Of a stretch of DNA of 64,000 nt, positions 48,700 to 60,886 are shown piece after piece. Position 1 is the first letter of the stretch, and each line of letters starts with the position of its first letter. The stretch covers positions 8,530,909 to 8,594,908 of the forward strand of contig NW_004454175.1 in the NCBI RefSeq assembly GCF_000283155.1. Direction: 5' to 3'. The DNA comes from Ceratotherium simum simum. Taxonomy: Eukaryota; Chordata; Mammalia; Perissodactyla; Rhinocerotidae. The position numbers and the translations under genes are program-made. The notes beneath the pieces were generated by a model. The model saw only the letters and a list, made by a program, of their open reading frames with translations, was not told where the DNA came from and searched no databases.

Positions 48700-48912
48700 T
48701 GTGATAGTGAAGCAGCTGTATGAAAAGTTCTATACTTGAAGTCAAAAGTCCTGGGTTGAATTCCCAGTTCTACCCAATCCCATGTGTGTAATTTGGGAAA
48801 TCACCAATGTGGGCCTCACGTTCCTCCCCCATAACAGTGCTGCTAAACATAATGGCATAAATATGTGGTGTGACACCTTGTAAATTGTAAAAGGCTACAG
48901 AAGTGTAGGTAC
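48700..48912 (+). mobile_element. MIR SINE
   Basis: 'Gaagtcaaaagtcctgggtt' followed by 'gaattcccagttctaccca', 'gtaatttgggaaatcacc' and 'gtaaaaggctacagaagtgt' keeps the full-length MIR order, including the tRNA-like head. Confidence 0.7.
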
Positions 48913-49121
48913 TACTAACAAAGTGCATATCTCCTAAAAGTAAAACAAAATGTCATGAAAATGTTTTTTTCCTGTCATTTTAGGGTTCTCTAAAGCTCTC
49001 ATAATTTTTAAAATATCCTATATATTGAAAGTGGGAAAGAATAAAATTATACCAGGGCCTTTTGCTGATTAACAGCAAGGTAATATTAAAACTCTAGGAT
49101 AAATCACCAGAAATATCATAA

Positions 49122-49171
49122 TATGGTGTGTGTGTGCATGTGTGTGTGTGTGTGTGTGTGAGTGTGTGTGT
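49122..49171 (+). repeat. (TG)n microsatellite
   Basis: A TG dinucleotide repeat of about 50 bp with CA and AG interruptions. It is a likely polymorphic marker. Confidence 0.9.
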
Positions 49172-49187
49172 TCATCTGGCTTTGAAC

Positions 49188-49231
49188 ATAGGAGCTTAAA
49201 AGCAGTGAAATAGGAGCTTAAAAGCAGTGAA
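49188..49231 (+). repeat. 22-bp tandem duplication
   Basis: Two exact copies of a 22-bp unit starting ATAGGAGCTTAAAAGCAGTG sit directly after the TG microsatellite. Confidence 0.9.
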
Positions 49232-49499
49232 ACCCAGATGTTCTTGGATTAAAAATCCATCAATTATTCAACTGCTAAAGAGCTCATGAAAAAGATGGCC
49301 CCAGCCTTACCTAGGAAACAAGGCTAAAACCAAACTATCAATTTAAGGCACATGGCAGTTTAAGGCATATGCAAATATATGGAAAAGAGAAAGATTTGTT
49401 GGCACCTTCCTACGATGATGCCATGAAACAAGAAATAAAGTGTTTCTCTGAGAGAATGGAAGAAAGAAAGTGACACTCTACATATGAGTACATAGTAGC

Positions 49500-50108
49500 T
49501 ATGACAGTCAGAATCCTAAAATTATCCCCATTGACCCTCACCCTTTTATAATCCTCTCCTCTTGAGTGTGGGTCAAACCTGTGAATATGATGAGATATCA
49601 CTCTACTGATTATATTACCTTATATGGCAAAAGGGTTTTTGCATATTAATCAAGGTGCCAAATCAGCTGATTTTGAGTAAATCAAAAGGGAGATTACATT
49701 GGGTGGTCGTGACCTAATCAGGTGATCCCTTAAAAGCAAGAATTTTCTCCGATTGGCTTAAAAGAAAGAAAGCAAATAACCATGTTGTGAACTGCCTACA
49801 GAGAGGGGTGGCTTTTAGTTGCTTAGACTGGTCCCTAGCCAACAGCTAGCAAGAACACGAGGACCTCAGTCCTAAAGCTACAAGGAACTGAATTCTGCCA
49901 ATAACCTGAATGAGCTTAGAAGAGGATCCCAAACCCTAGATGAGAACCATAGTTCAGCCTGTCTTGATTGTAGCCCTGTGAGATCTGAACAGAGAATCCA
50001 GCTGTGCCCAGACTCCTGACCCACAGAAACTCTGAGATAATAAATTAGCGTTGCTTCAAGCTGCTAAATTTGTGACAATTTGTTGCAGAGCAATAGAATA
50101 CTAATTCA
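49500..50108 (+). mobile_element. MaLR solo LTR (MLT1-type), complete
   Basis: It starts TATGACAGTCAGAATCC and ends GAATACTAATTCA. A 5-bp duplication, GTAGC, flanks it (49495-49499 and 50109-50113). Ordered modules include 'ttatatggcaaaagggtttt', 'aatcaaaagggagattaca', 'gtgacctaatcaggtgatcc', 'actcctgacccacagaaact' and 'gagataataaattagcgttg'. It is about 609 bp. No internal MaLR sequence remains, so it is a solo LTR. Confidence 0.8.
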
Positions 50109-50464
50109 GTAGCAGAGCTGCAGAATTTACCTCCCCTCTCCTAACGCCTGGTCTTGGTTTACGATGAAAGCAAGCACAAAACACAGCTTCCGAATGACAT
50201 GTTTAACATTTGAATGTTTATGCTTGTGGGTTGGCAATAACAGATGTTTAAAAATAGCAGTTTTGTCATGAATCAATTCTCCTCAGTAACAGAGTAATTC
50301 CCTCCTGTTTATGACAGAGATTAGAAAGATTCTTAAATATGCAAGTTGACACCTACTCTGTCTACTCTACATCATTTAAGATGTTACCAGATTGCAAGCT
50401 GTAATCACTTTACACCTAAGCATATAATTTTCTAAGATTTTCATGCTTCACAGAAATGCTAAGA

Positions 50465-50796
50465 CACTCGTCCCTCTGTATCCATAGGAGATTGGTTCCA
50501 GGACCCTCATGGATACCAAAATCCGTGGATGCTGAAGTCCATTATATAAAATGGCATGGTATTTGCATATAACCTACACACATCCTCCGATATACTTTAA
50601 ATCATCTCTAGATTACTTATAACACCTAATATGATGTAAATGCTACATAAACAGTTGTTATACTGTATTGTGTAGGGAATAATGACAAGAAAAAAAGTCT
50701 GTACACGTTCAGTACAGACACAACCGTCACGGGCCTTTCAATCCTCAGTTGGTTGAATCCATGGATGCAGAAGCCACGGATGCAGAGGGCTGACTG
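50465..50796 (+). mobile_element. Tigger-like (TcMar) non-autonomous DNA transposon
   Basis: The left end, CTCGTCCCTCTGTATCCATA, and the right end, 'acggatgcagagggctgact', are imperfect inverted repeats. The body has 'ggttccaggaccctcatgga', 'ataaaatggcatggtatttg', 'tttaaatcatctctagatta' and 'gtctgtacacgttcagtaca'. A TA lies just outside the right end, in keeping with mariner-type TA targets. At 332 bp it is too short to encode transposase. Confidence 0.8.
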
Positions 50797-50829
50797 TATA
50801 CCTCCATATACTGGAAAGAATAATAAAAT

Positions 50830-50945
50830 TTAAATCAACAATTATTTAACGAGTATCTACTGTGTATTAGATACAAGTTTAGGTGCTAGGATCAAAGACA
50901 TTCCCAACCATTGCATACAAACATACGCATTCAGGGACTTCATGG
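50830..50945 (-). mobile_element. L2 LINE 3' fragment (antisense)
   Basis: 'Aacaattatttaacgagtat' then 'ctactgtgtattagatacaa' and 'ttaggtgctaggatcaaag' follow the antisense of the L2 3' end. Confidence 0.55.
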
Positions 50946-51169
50946 GTAATGGTGAATTGTTAGATGCATTGCCATTAAAATCAGATACAAGGATACTGCC
51001 TATCACTACACTATTTGACACAGTTCTAGAGGTCGTCTTTACCCAGGAATAAAGACAAGAGGAAGAAATAAAAAGATGGAAGTATTGGAAAGGAGAGGTG
51101 AAAAAACTGACATTGTTATCAAACATATTACTGTCTGCATTTAAGTTCTATAAGAAACTACTAATAAAT

Positions 51170-52460
51170 TATTACAATTAATTAGATACCAATTGCATTC
51201 CTACACACTAGCAATAAATAGCTGAAACATAGAATTTTAAGAGATATTCTTTGTAATGTTGCAACAAAAATAGAAGGTACCTAGGAATAAATCTAGCAAA
51301 GGATATGTAAGACATTATAAAACTATATGAAAAGACATTTAAAAAGACTAAATAACACGATGGAGACTCTTCCCAAATTAATCTATAAAACTGATGAAAT
51401 TCCAACTGAAAATGCAAAGAAATTTTTATGAATTTAACAAGCTGATTCTAAAAAGAATTTATATGAAAAACCAAAGTGCTGCAAATAGCCAAGACCATTT
51501 TGAAAAAAAAAATGAAAAATATGAGGAAAGCTACCCTCTCTGATGATATAAAGACTTATTATACAGCTTTAGATGTTGTGATATAACCTCAAAAGTAGAT
51601 AAATAGAATAGAATAGAGAACTGAGGAACAGATATGCATTGGGAAACAATATTTCACAGTAAGGAAAGGTTGAAGTAGCCGGAAATTCAATGCTGGAATA
51701 GTATAAAAATAAATTCCAAGATAATTAAAAGCCTACATATTAAAAGCAAAACTTTAAACATTTTTAGAAGAAAATACAGAACTCAAGATATAAAAAACAT
51801 TAAACAAGATCCCCCTAAAATAAGATAAACTATAAAGGAAATGATTCGTTAAATTTTAAAACTTTTGAGTATTAAAAGTCCTCATTTTTAAAAAGTGAAA
51901 AGGGGGGACGCAGATTGAGAAAATTTGTCTGCAACTCTCATAAGTGGCAAAGGATTAGTATCCCAAATATATAAAGAAAAATTGATGAGAAAAAGAAAAA
52001 CAGCCCAAAAGAATAATGGACAAAAATTTGAACAGGCAATTTATAGAAGAAACACAAATTCTCTGTAAACATAGTAGTTCCACTACTAAAGAAATTTTTG
52101 CAAATATGCCCAAGGAATCATACGCAAGCCTTATTTGTAAGAGCAAAAAATTTGAATATGATCTAAGTGTCCATCAATACTAGAATAGATATGTACATTT
52201 TAGTATATTCATACTTTGGAAAAACATATGGCTATGAAATGAATGACAGAACAACATGTATTAAAATGGAAAAATCTCACAAGTAGCAGAGAATAGCTAA
52301 AGTTTACTAACATTTATATAGTTTTGAAACACTACTATATTGTTTAGGGACAAATACATATGTAGTTAAAATATAAAGACATGCTTTGAAATGAAAACAC
52401 CAAATACAAAATAATGGATCTCTTGGTTTGAAAGCAAGGGAGAAGGGAATATGATTGAGC
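51170..52460 (+). mobile_element. Old L1M fragment (ORF2 3' half)
   Basis: The plus strand reads as late L1 ORF2: 'ttgcattcctacacactagc', 'gtacctaggaataaatctag', 'caaaggattagtatcccaaa' and 'gtgtccatcaatactagaat'. No frame is intact, so it is an ancient copy. Confidence 0.7.
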
Positions 52461-53144
52461 TTAGCATTTACGAGAAGGACAACACTGTCTATCCTAATAC
52501 CCTAGTGTCTGACAAAAAGAAATAACTCTACTTTCAAATTAGTTCTGATTAATTCATGCATTTGGATGAGTAGAACTTCTGAATCAATAATATCACATGC
52601 TTCATAATGTCAAGGAAGTGCTACACAGAGTGAATTTACTACTTTGACATTATTCTAATGAGATACATAAATCAATGGATTGCATTTCTTTTTTATTCTC
52701 AGGCTTAAGACAACGCATATTGCAGGTCCGCCAAGTCTTTTGATAATGGCTTGTAGCACTATCGTTTTTCTCAGAAAAAGTAAACTCAAAATACAAAGTA
52801 GTTATTGTCAAGGGTAGTTGTTTCTTAGAAAACATCTTTTTATTGAGTTTATAAACCATTTTCTTGACAAATTTTAATGAAATAAAACTTTTATTTGTTT
52901 TCCTTTTCCTGATTTATTTATTATGAAAAATTTTAAACATCCAAAAAATTGATAGACTATTGCAATGAACTAAATTTTGCCATTTTCACTTTAACTCAAC
53001 TTATTTTTCTTTCAAAATTATTAAATAGCTCAAACAAAAAGGAGTTCAGGGGTATAAATTTTCTTACTATAAAAAATGTGCATGTTTAAATAAATCAGTA
53101 CCCATAAATCTGGCTTAATGGAGTAAACATCACTACATTAGAAA
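52461..53144. other. Mostly unassigned interval
   Basis: No gene was recognised. The piece at 52915-53050 ('ttattatgaaaaattttaaa', 'catccaaaaaattgatagac') may be an antisense L1M 3' UTR, but the match is weak. Confidence 0.35.
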
Positions 53145-53650
53145 AAATTAACAGAGCCAGATGGCAGAATAAAAGGTCCACTGCTCACATCCCCCAATAG
53201 AAACAATTTGGCAGCCATCTATGGACAAAATTGCCTTTGTGGGAGAATTGGGATCCAGGTAGGAGGTTGCACATCCCCAGTGGAGCCCAAGAGCGAGGAG
53301 AGCCATTTTGAGAAGGCTGGCCCACACCCAGGTGGCAGGCTCACTGACTGTGGTCCTGACTACAGAAGCAGAAAGAGCCCCACCCCCCTCAGCTATAGCC
53401 TCATTTGGCCTTGATCCTGCCACCAGCACGATCTGCCAAAGGCCCTAGTAGGTATCACACTCTCTCATGCTTCAAGCAACAGGTCCCCCAACGTTGGTCC
53501 CAGCTGTGGACCCTGCAGCAGCCCATGACCTGCCTCCAGTCCCTCATAGGCATGGTTCAGGAGCAGTACTGCCCAGACAGGGACCCAGGGGAGATATGCC
53601 CATCCATGCCCCTGGAGGCAGACCTACTAAACTTGAAATGACTGTGAATC
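53145..53650 (+). mobile_element. Probable 5' region of an older plus-strand L1
   Basis: Starting near 'gagccagatggcagaataaa', this GC-rich block resembles an L1 5' UTR ('cactgctcacatccccc', then proline/glycine-type coding noise). It ends where the minus-strand L1 has inserted. Its continuation at 60887 is ORF2-type sequence, so ORF1 and part of the 5' UTR are missing from the ancestor. Open frames here (53148-53724) overlap on both strands and are not genes. Confidence 0.5.
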
Positions 53651-53899
53651 CTGAAGCAGTTCTTTTTTATTTTTTTATTGTGGTAACATTGGTCTATAAC
53701 TATATAAATTTCAGGTGTACATGAATATATTTTTATTTCTGTGTAGGCTACATCATGTTCACCACCTAGAGACTAATTACAATCTATCGCAACACACATG
53801 TGCCTAATCACCCCTTTCAGCCTCCTCCCTACCCCCTTCCCCTCTGGTAACCACCAATCCAGTCTCTATCTCTATGTGATTGTTTGTTGTTGTTTTTAT

Positions 53900-56800
53900 C
53901 TTTTACTTATGAATGAGAGCATATGGTATTTGACTTTCTTCCTCTCACTTATTTCTCTTAGCATAATACCCTCAAGGTCCATCCATGTTGTCACAAATGG
54001 CCAGATTTCATCATTTCTTATGGCTGACTAGTATTCCGTTGTGTACATATACCAAATCTTCTTTATCCGTTCATCCCTCAGTGGGCACCTAGGTTGCTTC
54101 CAAGTCTTGGCTATTGTGAATAATGCTGCAGTGAACACAGGGGTGCATGTATCTTTACGCATATGTGTTTTCATGTTCTTTGCATAAATACCCAGCAGTG
54201 GAATAGCTGGATCATATGGTAGTTCTATTCTTAATTTTTTGAGGAATCTTCATACTGTTTTCCATAGTGGCTACACCAGTTTGCACTCCCACAAGCAGTG
54301 TATGAGAGTTCCCTTCTCTCCACATCCTCTCCAACACTTGCTGTTTCCTGTCTTGTTAATTATAGCATTTGGATGGGAGTGAGGTGATATCTCATTGCAG
54401 TTGTTTTTGGTTTTGTATTTTTTTTTCCTGAGGAAGATTCGCCCTGAGCTAACATCTGTGCCAGTCTTCCTCTATTTTGTATGTGGGATGCCACCACAGC
54501 ATGGCTTGATGAGTGATATAGGTCTGTGCCCGGGATCTGAACCTGGGATCCCAGGCCATCAAAGTGGAGCGTGTGAAACACTAAACACTACACAACAGGG
54601 CCGGCTCCGTCATTGTAGTTTTGATTTGCATATCCCTGATAGTTAATGATGTTGAACATCTTTTCATGTGCCTCATCTGTATATCTTCTTTAGAGAAATG
54701 TTTGTTCAGGTCTTTTCCCCATTTTTTAATGGGTCATTAGTTTTGTTGTTGTTGAGATGTATGAGTTCTTTATATATTTTGAATATTAACCCCTTATCAG
54801 ATATATGATTTGCAAATATCTTCTGCCAATTGTTAGGTTGTCTTTTCACTTTGTTGATGGTTGCTTTTGCTGTGCAGAAGCTTTTTAGTTTGATGTAGTC
54901 CCATTTTTTTCTATTGTTTCCCTTGCCCAGTCTGACATAGTACTTGAAAATATGCTGCTAAGACCGACGTCAAAAAGCGTACTGCCTATGTTTTCTTCTA
55001 GAAGTTTCATGGTTTCAGGTCTTACGTTCAGGTCTTTAATCCATTTTGAGTTAATTTTTGTATATGGTATAAGATAACGGTCTATTTTCATTTTTTTGCG
55101 TGTGGCTGTCCAGTTTTCCCAACACCATTTATTGAAGAGACTTTCCTTTCTCTATTGTATGTTCTTGGCTCCCTTGTCAAAAATCAGCTGTCCATAGATG
55201 TGTGGGTTTATTTCTGGGCTCTCGATTCTGTTCCATTGATCTGTGTGTCTGTTTTTGTGCCAGTACCATGCTGTTTTGGTTACTATAGCTTTGTAGTATA
55301 TTTTGAAATCAGGGAGTGTGATACCTCCAGCTTTGTTCTTTTTCTCAGGATTCCTTTGGCTATTTGGGGTCTTTTGTTGTTCCATATAAATTTTAGGATT
55401 CTTTGTTCTATTTCTGTGAAAAATGTTGGAACTTTGATAGGGATTGCATTGAACCTATAGATTGCTTTAGGAAGTAAGGACATTTAAACTATGTTAATTC
55501 TTCCAATCCAAGAGCACAGAGTATCTTTCCATTTCTTTGTGTCTTCTTCAATTTCTTTCAGAAATGTTTTATAGTTTTCAGTGTATAGCTCTTTCACCTC
55601 TTTGGTTAAGTTTATTCCTAGGTATTTTATTCTTTTTGTTGTGAATGTACATGGGATTGTATTCTTAATTTCTCTTTCTGCTACTTCGTTGTTAGTGTAT
55701 AGAAATGCAACTGATATTTGGTATGTTGATTTTGTATCCTGCAAATTTACCATATTCATTTATTATTTCTAAAAGTTTTTTGGTGAATTCTTTAGTGTTT
55801 TCTATATATAAAATTATGTCATCTGCAAATAGTGACAGTTTCATTTCTTCCTTTCCAATTTGGATCCCTTTTATTTCTTTTTCTTGCCTGATTGCTCTGG
55901 CTAGCACTTCCAATATTATGTTAAATAAGAGTGGTGAAAGTGGGCATCTTTGTTTGGTTCCTGTTCATAAAGGGATGGCTTTTAGTTTTTCTCCATTGAG
56001 AATGATATTAGCTGTAGGGTTATCATATATGGCCTTTATTATGTTGAGGTACTTTCCTTCTATACCCATTTTATTCAGAGTTTTTGTCATAAATGGATGC
56101 TGCCTCTTGTCAAATGCTTTCTCTACATCTATTGAGATGATCATGTGATTTTTATTCTTCATTTTGTTAATGTGGTGTATCACATTGATTGATTTGCAGA
56201 TGTTGAACCATCCCTGCATTCCTGGAATAAATCTCACTTGATCATGGTGTATGATCTTTTTAATGCATTGTTGTATTCGATTTGGTAGTATTTTCTTGAG
56301 GATTTTTGCTCGATGTTCATCAGCGTCATTGGCCAGTAATTTTGTTTTTTTGTGTGTGTTGTCCTTGTCTGGTTTTGGTATCAGGGTAATGTTGACTTCA
56401 TAGAATGAGTTAGGAACCTTCCCCTCCTCTTCAATTTTTTGGAAGAGTTGGAGAAGGATAGACATTCAGTCTTCTTTGAACGTTTGGTAGAATTCACCAG
56501 GGAAGCCGTCTGGTCCTGGACTTTTATTTTTGGGGAGCTTTTTGATTACTGTTTTGATCTCTTTGCTGCTGGTTGGTCTACTCAAATTCTCTATTTCTTC
56601 TTGATTCAGTTTTGGAAGGTTGTATAATTCTAAGAATTTATCCATTTCTTCTAGATTATCCAATATGTTGGCATATAGCTTTTTGAAGTATTCTCTTACA
56701 ATCTTTTGTATTTCTGAGGTGTCCATTGTAATTTCTCCTCTTTCATTTCTGATTTTATTTATTTGAGCCTACTCTCTTTTTTTCTTGGTGAGTCTAGCTA

Positions 56801-57927
56801 AAGGTCTGTCAATTTTGTTTATCTTTTCAAAGAACCAGCTCTTGGTTTCATTGATTTTTTTCTATTTTTATTTTAGTCTCTATTGTAATTTATTTCTGCT
56901 CTGATTTTTACTATTTCCTTCTTTCCATTGATTTTGGGCTTTATTTGTTCTTCTTTTTCCAGTTCCTTTAGGTGCACTGTTAGATTGTTTATTTGAGATT
57001 TTTCTTATTTGTTGAGGTAGGCCTGTATCGCTATAAATTTCTCTCTTAGAACCGCTTTTTCTGTATCCCATAAATTTTGGTGTGTCATATTTTCATTTTC
57101 ATTAGTCTCCAGGTATTTTTTTATTTCTCCTTTGATTTCTTCATTGACCCAATCGTTGTTCAGTAGCATTTTGTTTAATCTCCACATATTTGCGGCTTTT
57201 CTGATTTTCCTCCTGTAGTTGATTTCTAGTTTCATACTGCTGTGGTCAGAAAAGATGCTTGGTATTATTTCAATCTTCTTAAATTTATGGAGACTTGTTT
57301 TGTGGCCTAAAATGTGATCAATCCTGGAGAATATTCCATGTGCATTTGAAAAGAATGTATATTCTGCAGTTTCTGGATGGAATGTTTGTATGTATCTACT
57401 AAGTCCATCTGGTCTAATGTGTCATTTAAGGCCAATGTTTCCTTACTGATCTTCTGTTTAGATGATCTATCCATTGGTGTAAGTGGAGTGTTAAAGTCCC
57501 CTACTGTTATTGTGTTACTGTCTATTTCTCCTTTTATGTCTGTTAATAATTACTTTATATATTTAGGTGCTCCTATGTTGGGTGCATAGATATTTACAAG
57601 TGTTATATTCCCTTGTTGGATTGTTCCTTTTATCATTATGTAGAGCCCTTCTTTGTCTCTTGTTACAGTTTTTGTTTTAAAGTCTATTTTGTCTGATATA
57701 AGTATTGATATCCCAGTTTTCTTTTCATTGCCATTTTCATGATGTATCTTTTTCCATCCCTTCACTTTCAGTTTGTGAACATCTTTAGGTCTGAAATGTG
57801 TCTTTTGTATGCAGCATATATATTGGTCTTGTTTTTTTATCCAATCGGCCACCCTATGCCTTTTGATTGAAACATTTAGTCCATTGACATTTAAAGTAGC
57901 TACTGATAAGTATGTACTTATTGCCAT
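53900..57927 (-). pseudogene. L1 ORF2 pseudogene (endonuclease-reverse transcriptase)
   Basis: The start at 57927 opens 'MAISTYLSVATLNVNGLN', a typical L1 endonuclease N terminus. The catalytic glutamate position reads K ('CCIQKTHF'). The first frame ends at 57550. Later pieces are 57005-57235, 56466-56726 ('[19 protein letters not shown]'), 55965-56465 (RT fingers), 55692-55913 (RT core with intact FADD at 55818-55829), 55484-55759, 55283-55483 and 54885-55385. An ERE insertion at 54403-54609 splits the C-terminal region. Frameshifts, stops and the endonuclease change make it inactive. Confidence 0.9.
54403..54609 (-). mobile_element. ERE SINE inside L1 ORF2
   Basis: The duplication TCATTGCAGTT (54392-54402) and TCATTGTAGTT (54610-54620) flanks an antisense ERE. 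From the left it reads poly(T), 'gaggaagattcgccctgag', 'ccaccacagcatggctt', then the tRNA-like head ending in 'cacaacagggccggctc'. It is younger than the L1 copy it interrupts. Confidence 0.93.
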
Positions 57928-58299
57928 TTTATTACTTTTTTTCTGGGTGTTTTAGTAGTTCTTCTCTGTTCCTTTCTTCTTCTCTTGTTCTCTTCCCTTG
58001 TGGTTTGATGGCTTCCTTTAGCATTATGTTTGGTTTCCTTGCTCTTAATTTTTTTGTGTATTTATTATAGATTCGTGGTTTGTGATTACCATGAGGTTAG
58101 TATATAATAACCTACATATATAGCAATCTACATTAAGTTGATGGTCTCTTCAGTTTGACCTCTTTCTAAAAGCTCTACTCTTTTACTCCCCTCCTCCCAC
58201 ATGTTATGTTTTTGATATCATATGCAACCTCTTTTTGTGTGTGTTTATCCGTTACCTTCTTATCATGGAAATAGGTAATTTTAGTCCTTTGGTCTTTTG

Positions 58300-59316
58300 A
58301 CCTTCATATTTCTTCGTAGGTGGTTGATCTGCTACTTTTACTGCATTTTTGCCTTTCCAAGTGATTTTATTGCTTTTTTTCTGCTAATTTTATTATTCCT
58401 ATTTGTGGTCTTCTCTTTCCCACTTAAATAAGTCCCTTTAGCCTTTCTTATGAGACTGGTTTCTTGGTGATAAACTCCTTTAATTTTTGCTTGTCTGGGA
58501 AACTCTTTATCTCTCCTTCCAGTCTGAATGATAACCTTGCCAGGTAGAGTATTCTTGGCTGTAGGTTTTTTTCCTTTCAGCACTTTAAATATATTGTGCC
58601 ACTCCCTTCTAGCTTGTAAGGTTTCTGCTGAGAAGTCAGCTGATAACCTTCTGGGGTTTCCTCTGTATGTAACCTGTTCCCTTTCTCTTGCAGCTTTTAG
58701 GATTCTCTCTTTATCTTTAATTCTTGACATTTTAATTATAATGTATCTTGGTGTGGGCCTCTTTGGGTTTATCTTTTTTGGTGCTTTCTGTGCTTCCTGT
58801 ATCTGGATGTCTATTTCCTTCCTTAAGTTAGGAAAGGTTTCAGCTATTATTTCTTCAAATAAATTCTCTGCCCCTTTGTCTCTCTTTTCTCCTCTGGGAC
58901 ACCTATAATAAGAATGTTAGTGAGTTTGATGTTGTCCCAGAGGTCCCTTAGACTGTTCTTGTTCTTTTTAATTCTTTTTTCTTTTATCTGTTCAGCTTGG
59001 GTGATTTCCTCTAGCCTTTCATCCAGCTCAGTGATCCATTCTTCTGTATCTTCTACTCTGCTATTGAGTCCCTCTAGTGAATTTTTTATTTCCAGGATTG
59101 TATTCTTCATTTCTGATTGTTTCTTTTTATATTTTCCAATTCTTTGTTGACATTCTCACTGAGTTCATCGATTCTTCTCCCAAAATCAGTGAGCATCCTT
59201 ATGACTTTTTGTTTGAACTCTTTGTCAGGTAGATTGTTTAATTCTGTTTCATTTAGTTCTTTTTCTGGAGTTTTGTCCTGTTCCCTTACTTGGAACATAT
59301 TCCTTTGCCTCTTCAT
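58300..59316 (-). pseudogene. L1 ORF1 pseudogene (RNA-binding protein)
   Basis: ORF1p forms trimers that coat L1 RNA. The start at 59316 gives 'MKRQRNMFQVREQDKTPEKE', a typical L1 ORF1 N terminus. The coiled-coil part follows in frames 59107-59316 and 58847-59110, and the latter ends with the RRM-type 'NILIIGVPEEKRE'. The C-terminal domain appears in frame 58338-58730 with 'LSADFSAETLQARREW'. Frame changes near 59110, between 58847 and 58730, and after the CTD block break it. Confidence 0.88.
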
Positions 59317-60873
59317 TTTGCCTCTTTCTCTGTGTTTATATCTATGTATTAGGTGGGTCAGCTATGACTCCTGATCTTGGAGAAGTGGCGTTATGTAAGA
59401 GATGACTTATGAGGCCCAGCAGTGTGCTTCCCTCTCATCACCAGTTCCAAATGTTCCAGGAGTGACCCCTGTGTGAGCTACGTGTGTCCTCTTGTGGCAC
59501 GGTTGCCCTGGCTGCAGGTCCCCCATGAGGCTAGTCTGTCCCCTTGGCCAGCTGGTTGTAATGCTCAGCTGCGTGTGGTGGTTGTGGACCCTTCAGTCTC
59601 TTTATTGGGTGTGGGGAGCCCCAGCACAGTTGGCTGCAAGGTCTAATAGCACATTCCCATTGCAGTTTTTCCATTAAGTGAGTAGGCCCCCAGTGTGGCT
59701 GGTTGCTAGGCTCAGGGGCTTACAATTGCTGTAGGCCTCCAGCCTGCAAGACTCTTGTCAGCTCTCAGAGGATTGCAGCTGAGTGGAGCTGGCCCCAGGC
59801 ACAGGAGCGCCCAATTGTTTCAGGCTTTGGAAGGTGGGGCAGATACCCTATGTTTGAGAAGCACAGCTCTTCTGCAGCTGACAAGCCCCACCACCTGCAG
59901 GGCCACACACACCATCAACACAGTCCTGCCCCATGTGGGCATCCCAACCCCCTGAAGCAGACCCAGTTGCCCCGTGGCAAAGGCCCCACACACTCCACCA
60001 ACACCCCACACACTCCACCCACTCCTTGCACACGCACTGCCCTGCTGAGGCGGACCTACTCTCCCAGCTGTAGAGGATCCAGACACCCAGCCTATGCAGA
60101 CCCACAAGTTACCTGAGGGCTTGCTGTTGGGTGGGGCCAGTCCCTAGGGGTGGGCTGCCTGCCCTGGCTGAGCTGGATTAAATCGGTGCTGTAGTGGGTG
60201 GGGCAGATCCTGGGCTAACAGGCCAGTGGAAGAACTCCAATGATGTCTGCCGGTGTCTGAGTCAGCACGCCTGTAATAGGTCACAATAATGGCTGCTGCC
60301 AATGTCTCCATCCCTGTAGAGCTCTCACCTCTCACTGAGACACATCCAGAGCCTATCAGGTGAGTCTCTTTTCACCAAAGGACTGTGCACCTTTCTTTCT
60401 AGTGATTTTAGCTGCTTTCCAAAATGGGTGAATTTGTGCATTGGCACTTTAAAAGCTGGCTTTTTTTTCCCCTTATGTCCAATAGCTTGGGGATATTCCC
60501 CATTGTAGTTAATAGCCAGCAAAGCCAGATATTATGACACTCACCGTGGTTGTGCTGAGTGCAAAGGTGCTTATAGCAGTAATGCTCCCCGTGCTCAGGT
60601 CCCCCACTCCTCTAGGAAAGGCTGCATACCTTGGGATTCCTCCCAGCTGGCCATGAAGCACTGTGGCTTGCAAAGGTGACTTTTTTTCTCTCTAGAGAGG
60701 AATTTCTGCCTCTTCCACCTCAGTCAGGACTGTCCCCTGTTGCAGGGGTTCTATTTATCCAGTTTTCAGTTCTCTCTCAGGGGTAATTGTTCCAAAAGTA
60801 GTTGTAAATTTTTTGTGTCTGTAGGAGGAGGTGAGTTCAGAATCTGCCTACACTGCCATCTTGACATCTCCCT
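59317..60873 (-). promoter_or_regulatory. L1 5' UTR with internal promoter region
   Basis: This is the 1.56-kb GC-rich leader upstream of ORF1. In L1 elements this region holds the RNA polymerase II promoter. At its start the YY1-like motif reads AAGATGGCAGT on the minus strand (60852-60862), one change from the usual AAGATGGC-GG form. It is homologous to the plus-strand leader at 62665-64000. Frames within it (59422-60335) are chance products of GC-rich DNA. Confidence 0.8.
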
Positions 60874-60886
60874 CTGAAGTAGTTCT

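Larger units (their letters stand above)
53664..60873 (-). mobile_element. Full-length L1 element (minus strand) with target duplication
   Basis: The element is about 7.2 kb including a nested ERE. It is bounded by CTGAAGCAGTTCT (53651-53663) and CTGAAGTAGTTCT (60874-60886), a 13-bp target duplication with one mismatch. From right to left come the 5' UTR, beginning 'gagggagatgtcaagatggc' on the minus strand, then ORF1, ORF2, 3' UTR and a short A-rich tail. Both ORFs are broken, so it cannot move autonomously. It sits inside an older plus-strand L1. Confidence 0.92.

Noticed and set aside
53208..53724. Overlapping frames with proline- and cysteine-rich translations
   Set aside because: They fall in a probable L1 5' region and extend across the L1 insertion boundary, so they cannot be a conserved gene.
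55705..56148. 147-codon plus-strand frame with hydrophobic segments resembling a membrane protein
   Set aside because: It is antisense to the L1 reverse-transcriptase region; antisense of A-rich L1 coding DNA gives Phe/Ile/Leu-rich text.
59422..60335. Several overlapping frames in GC-rich DNA on both strands
   Set aside because: They lie in the L1 5' UTR, whose composition leaves many frames open by chance. None matches a known protein.
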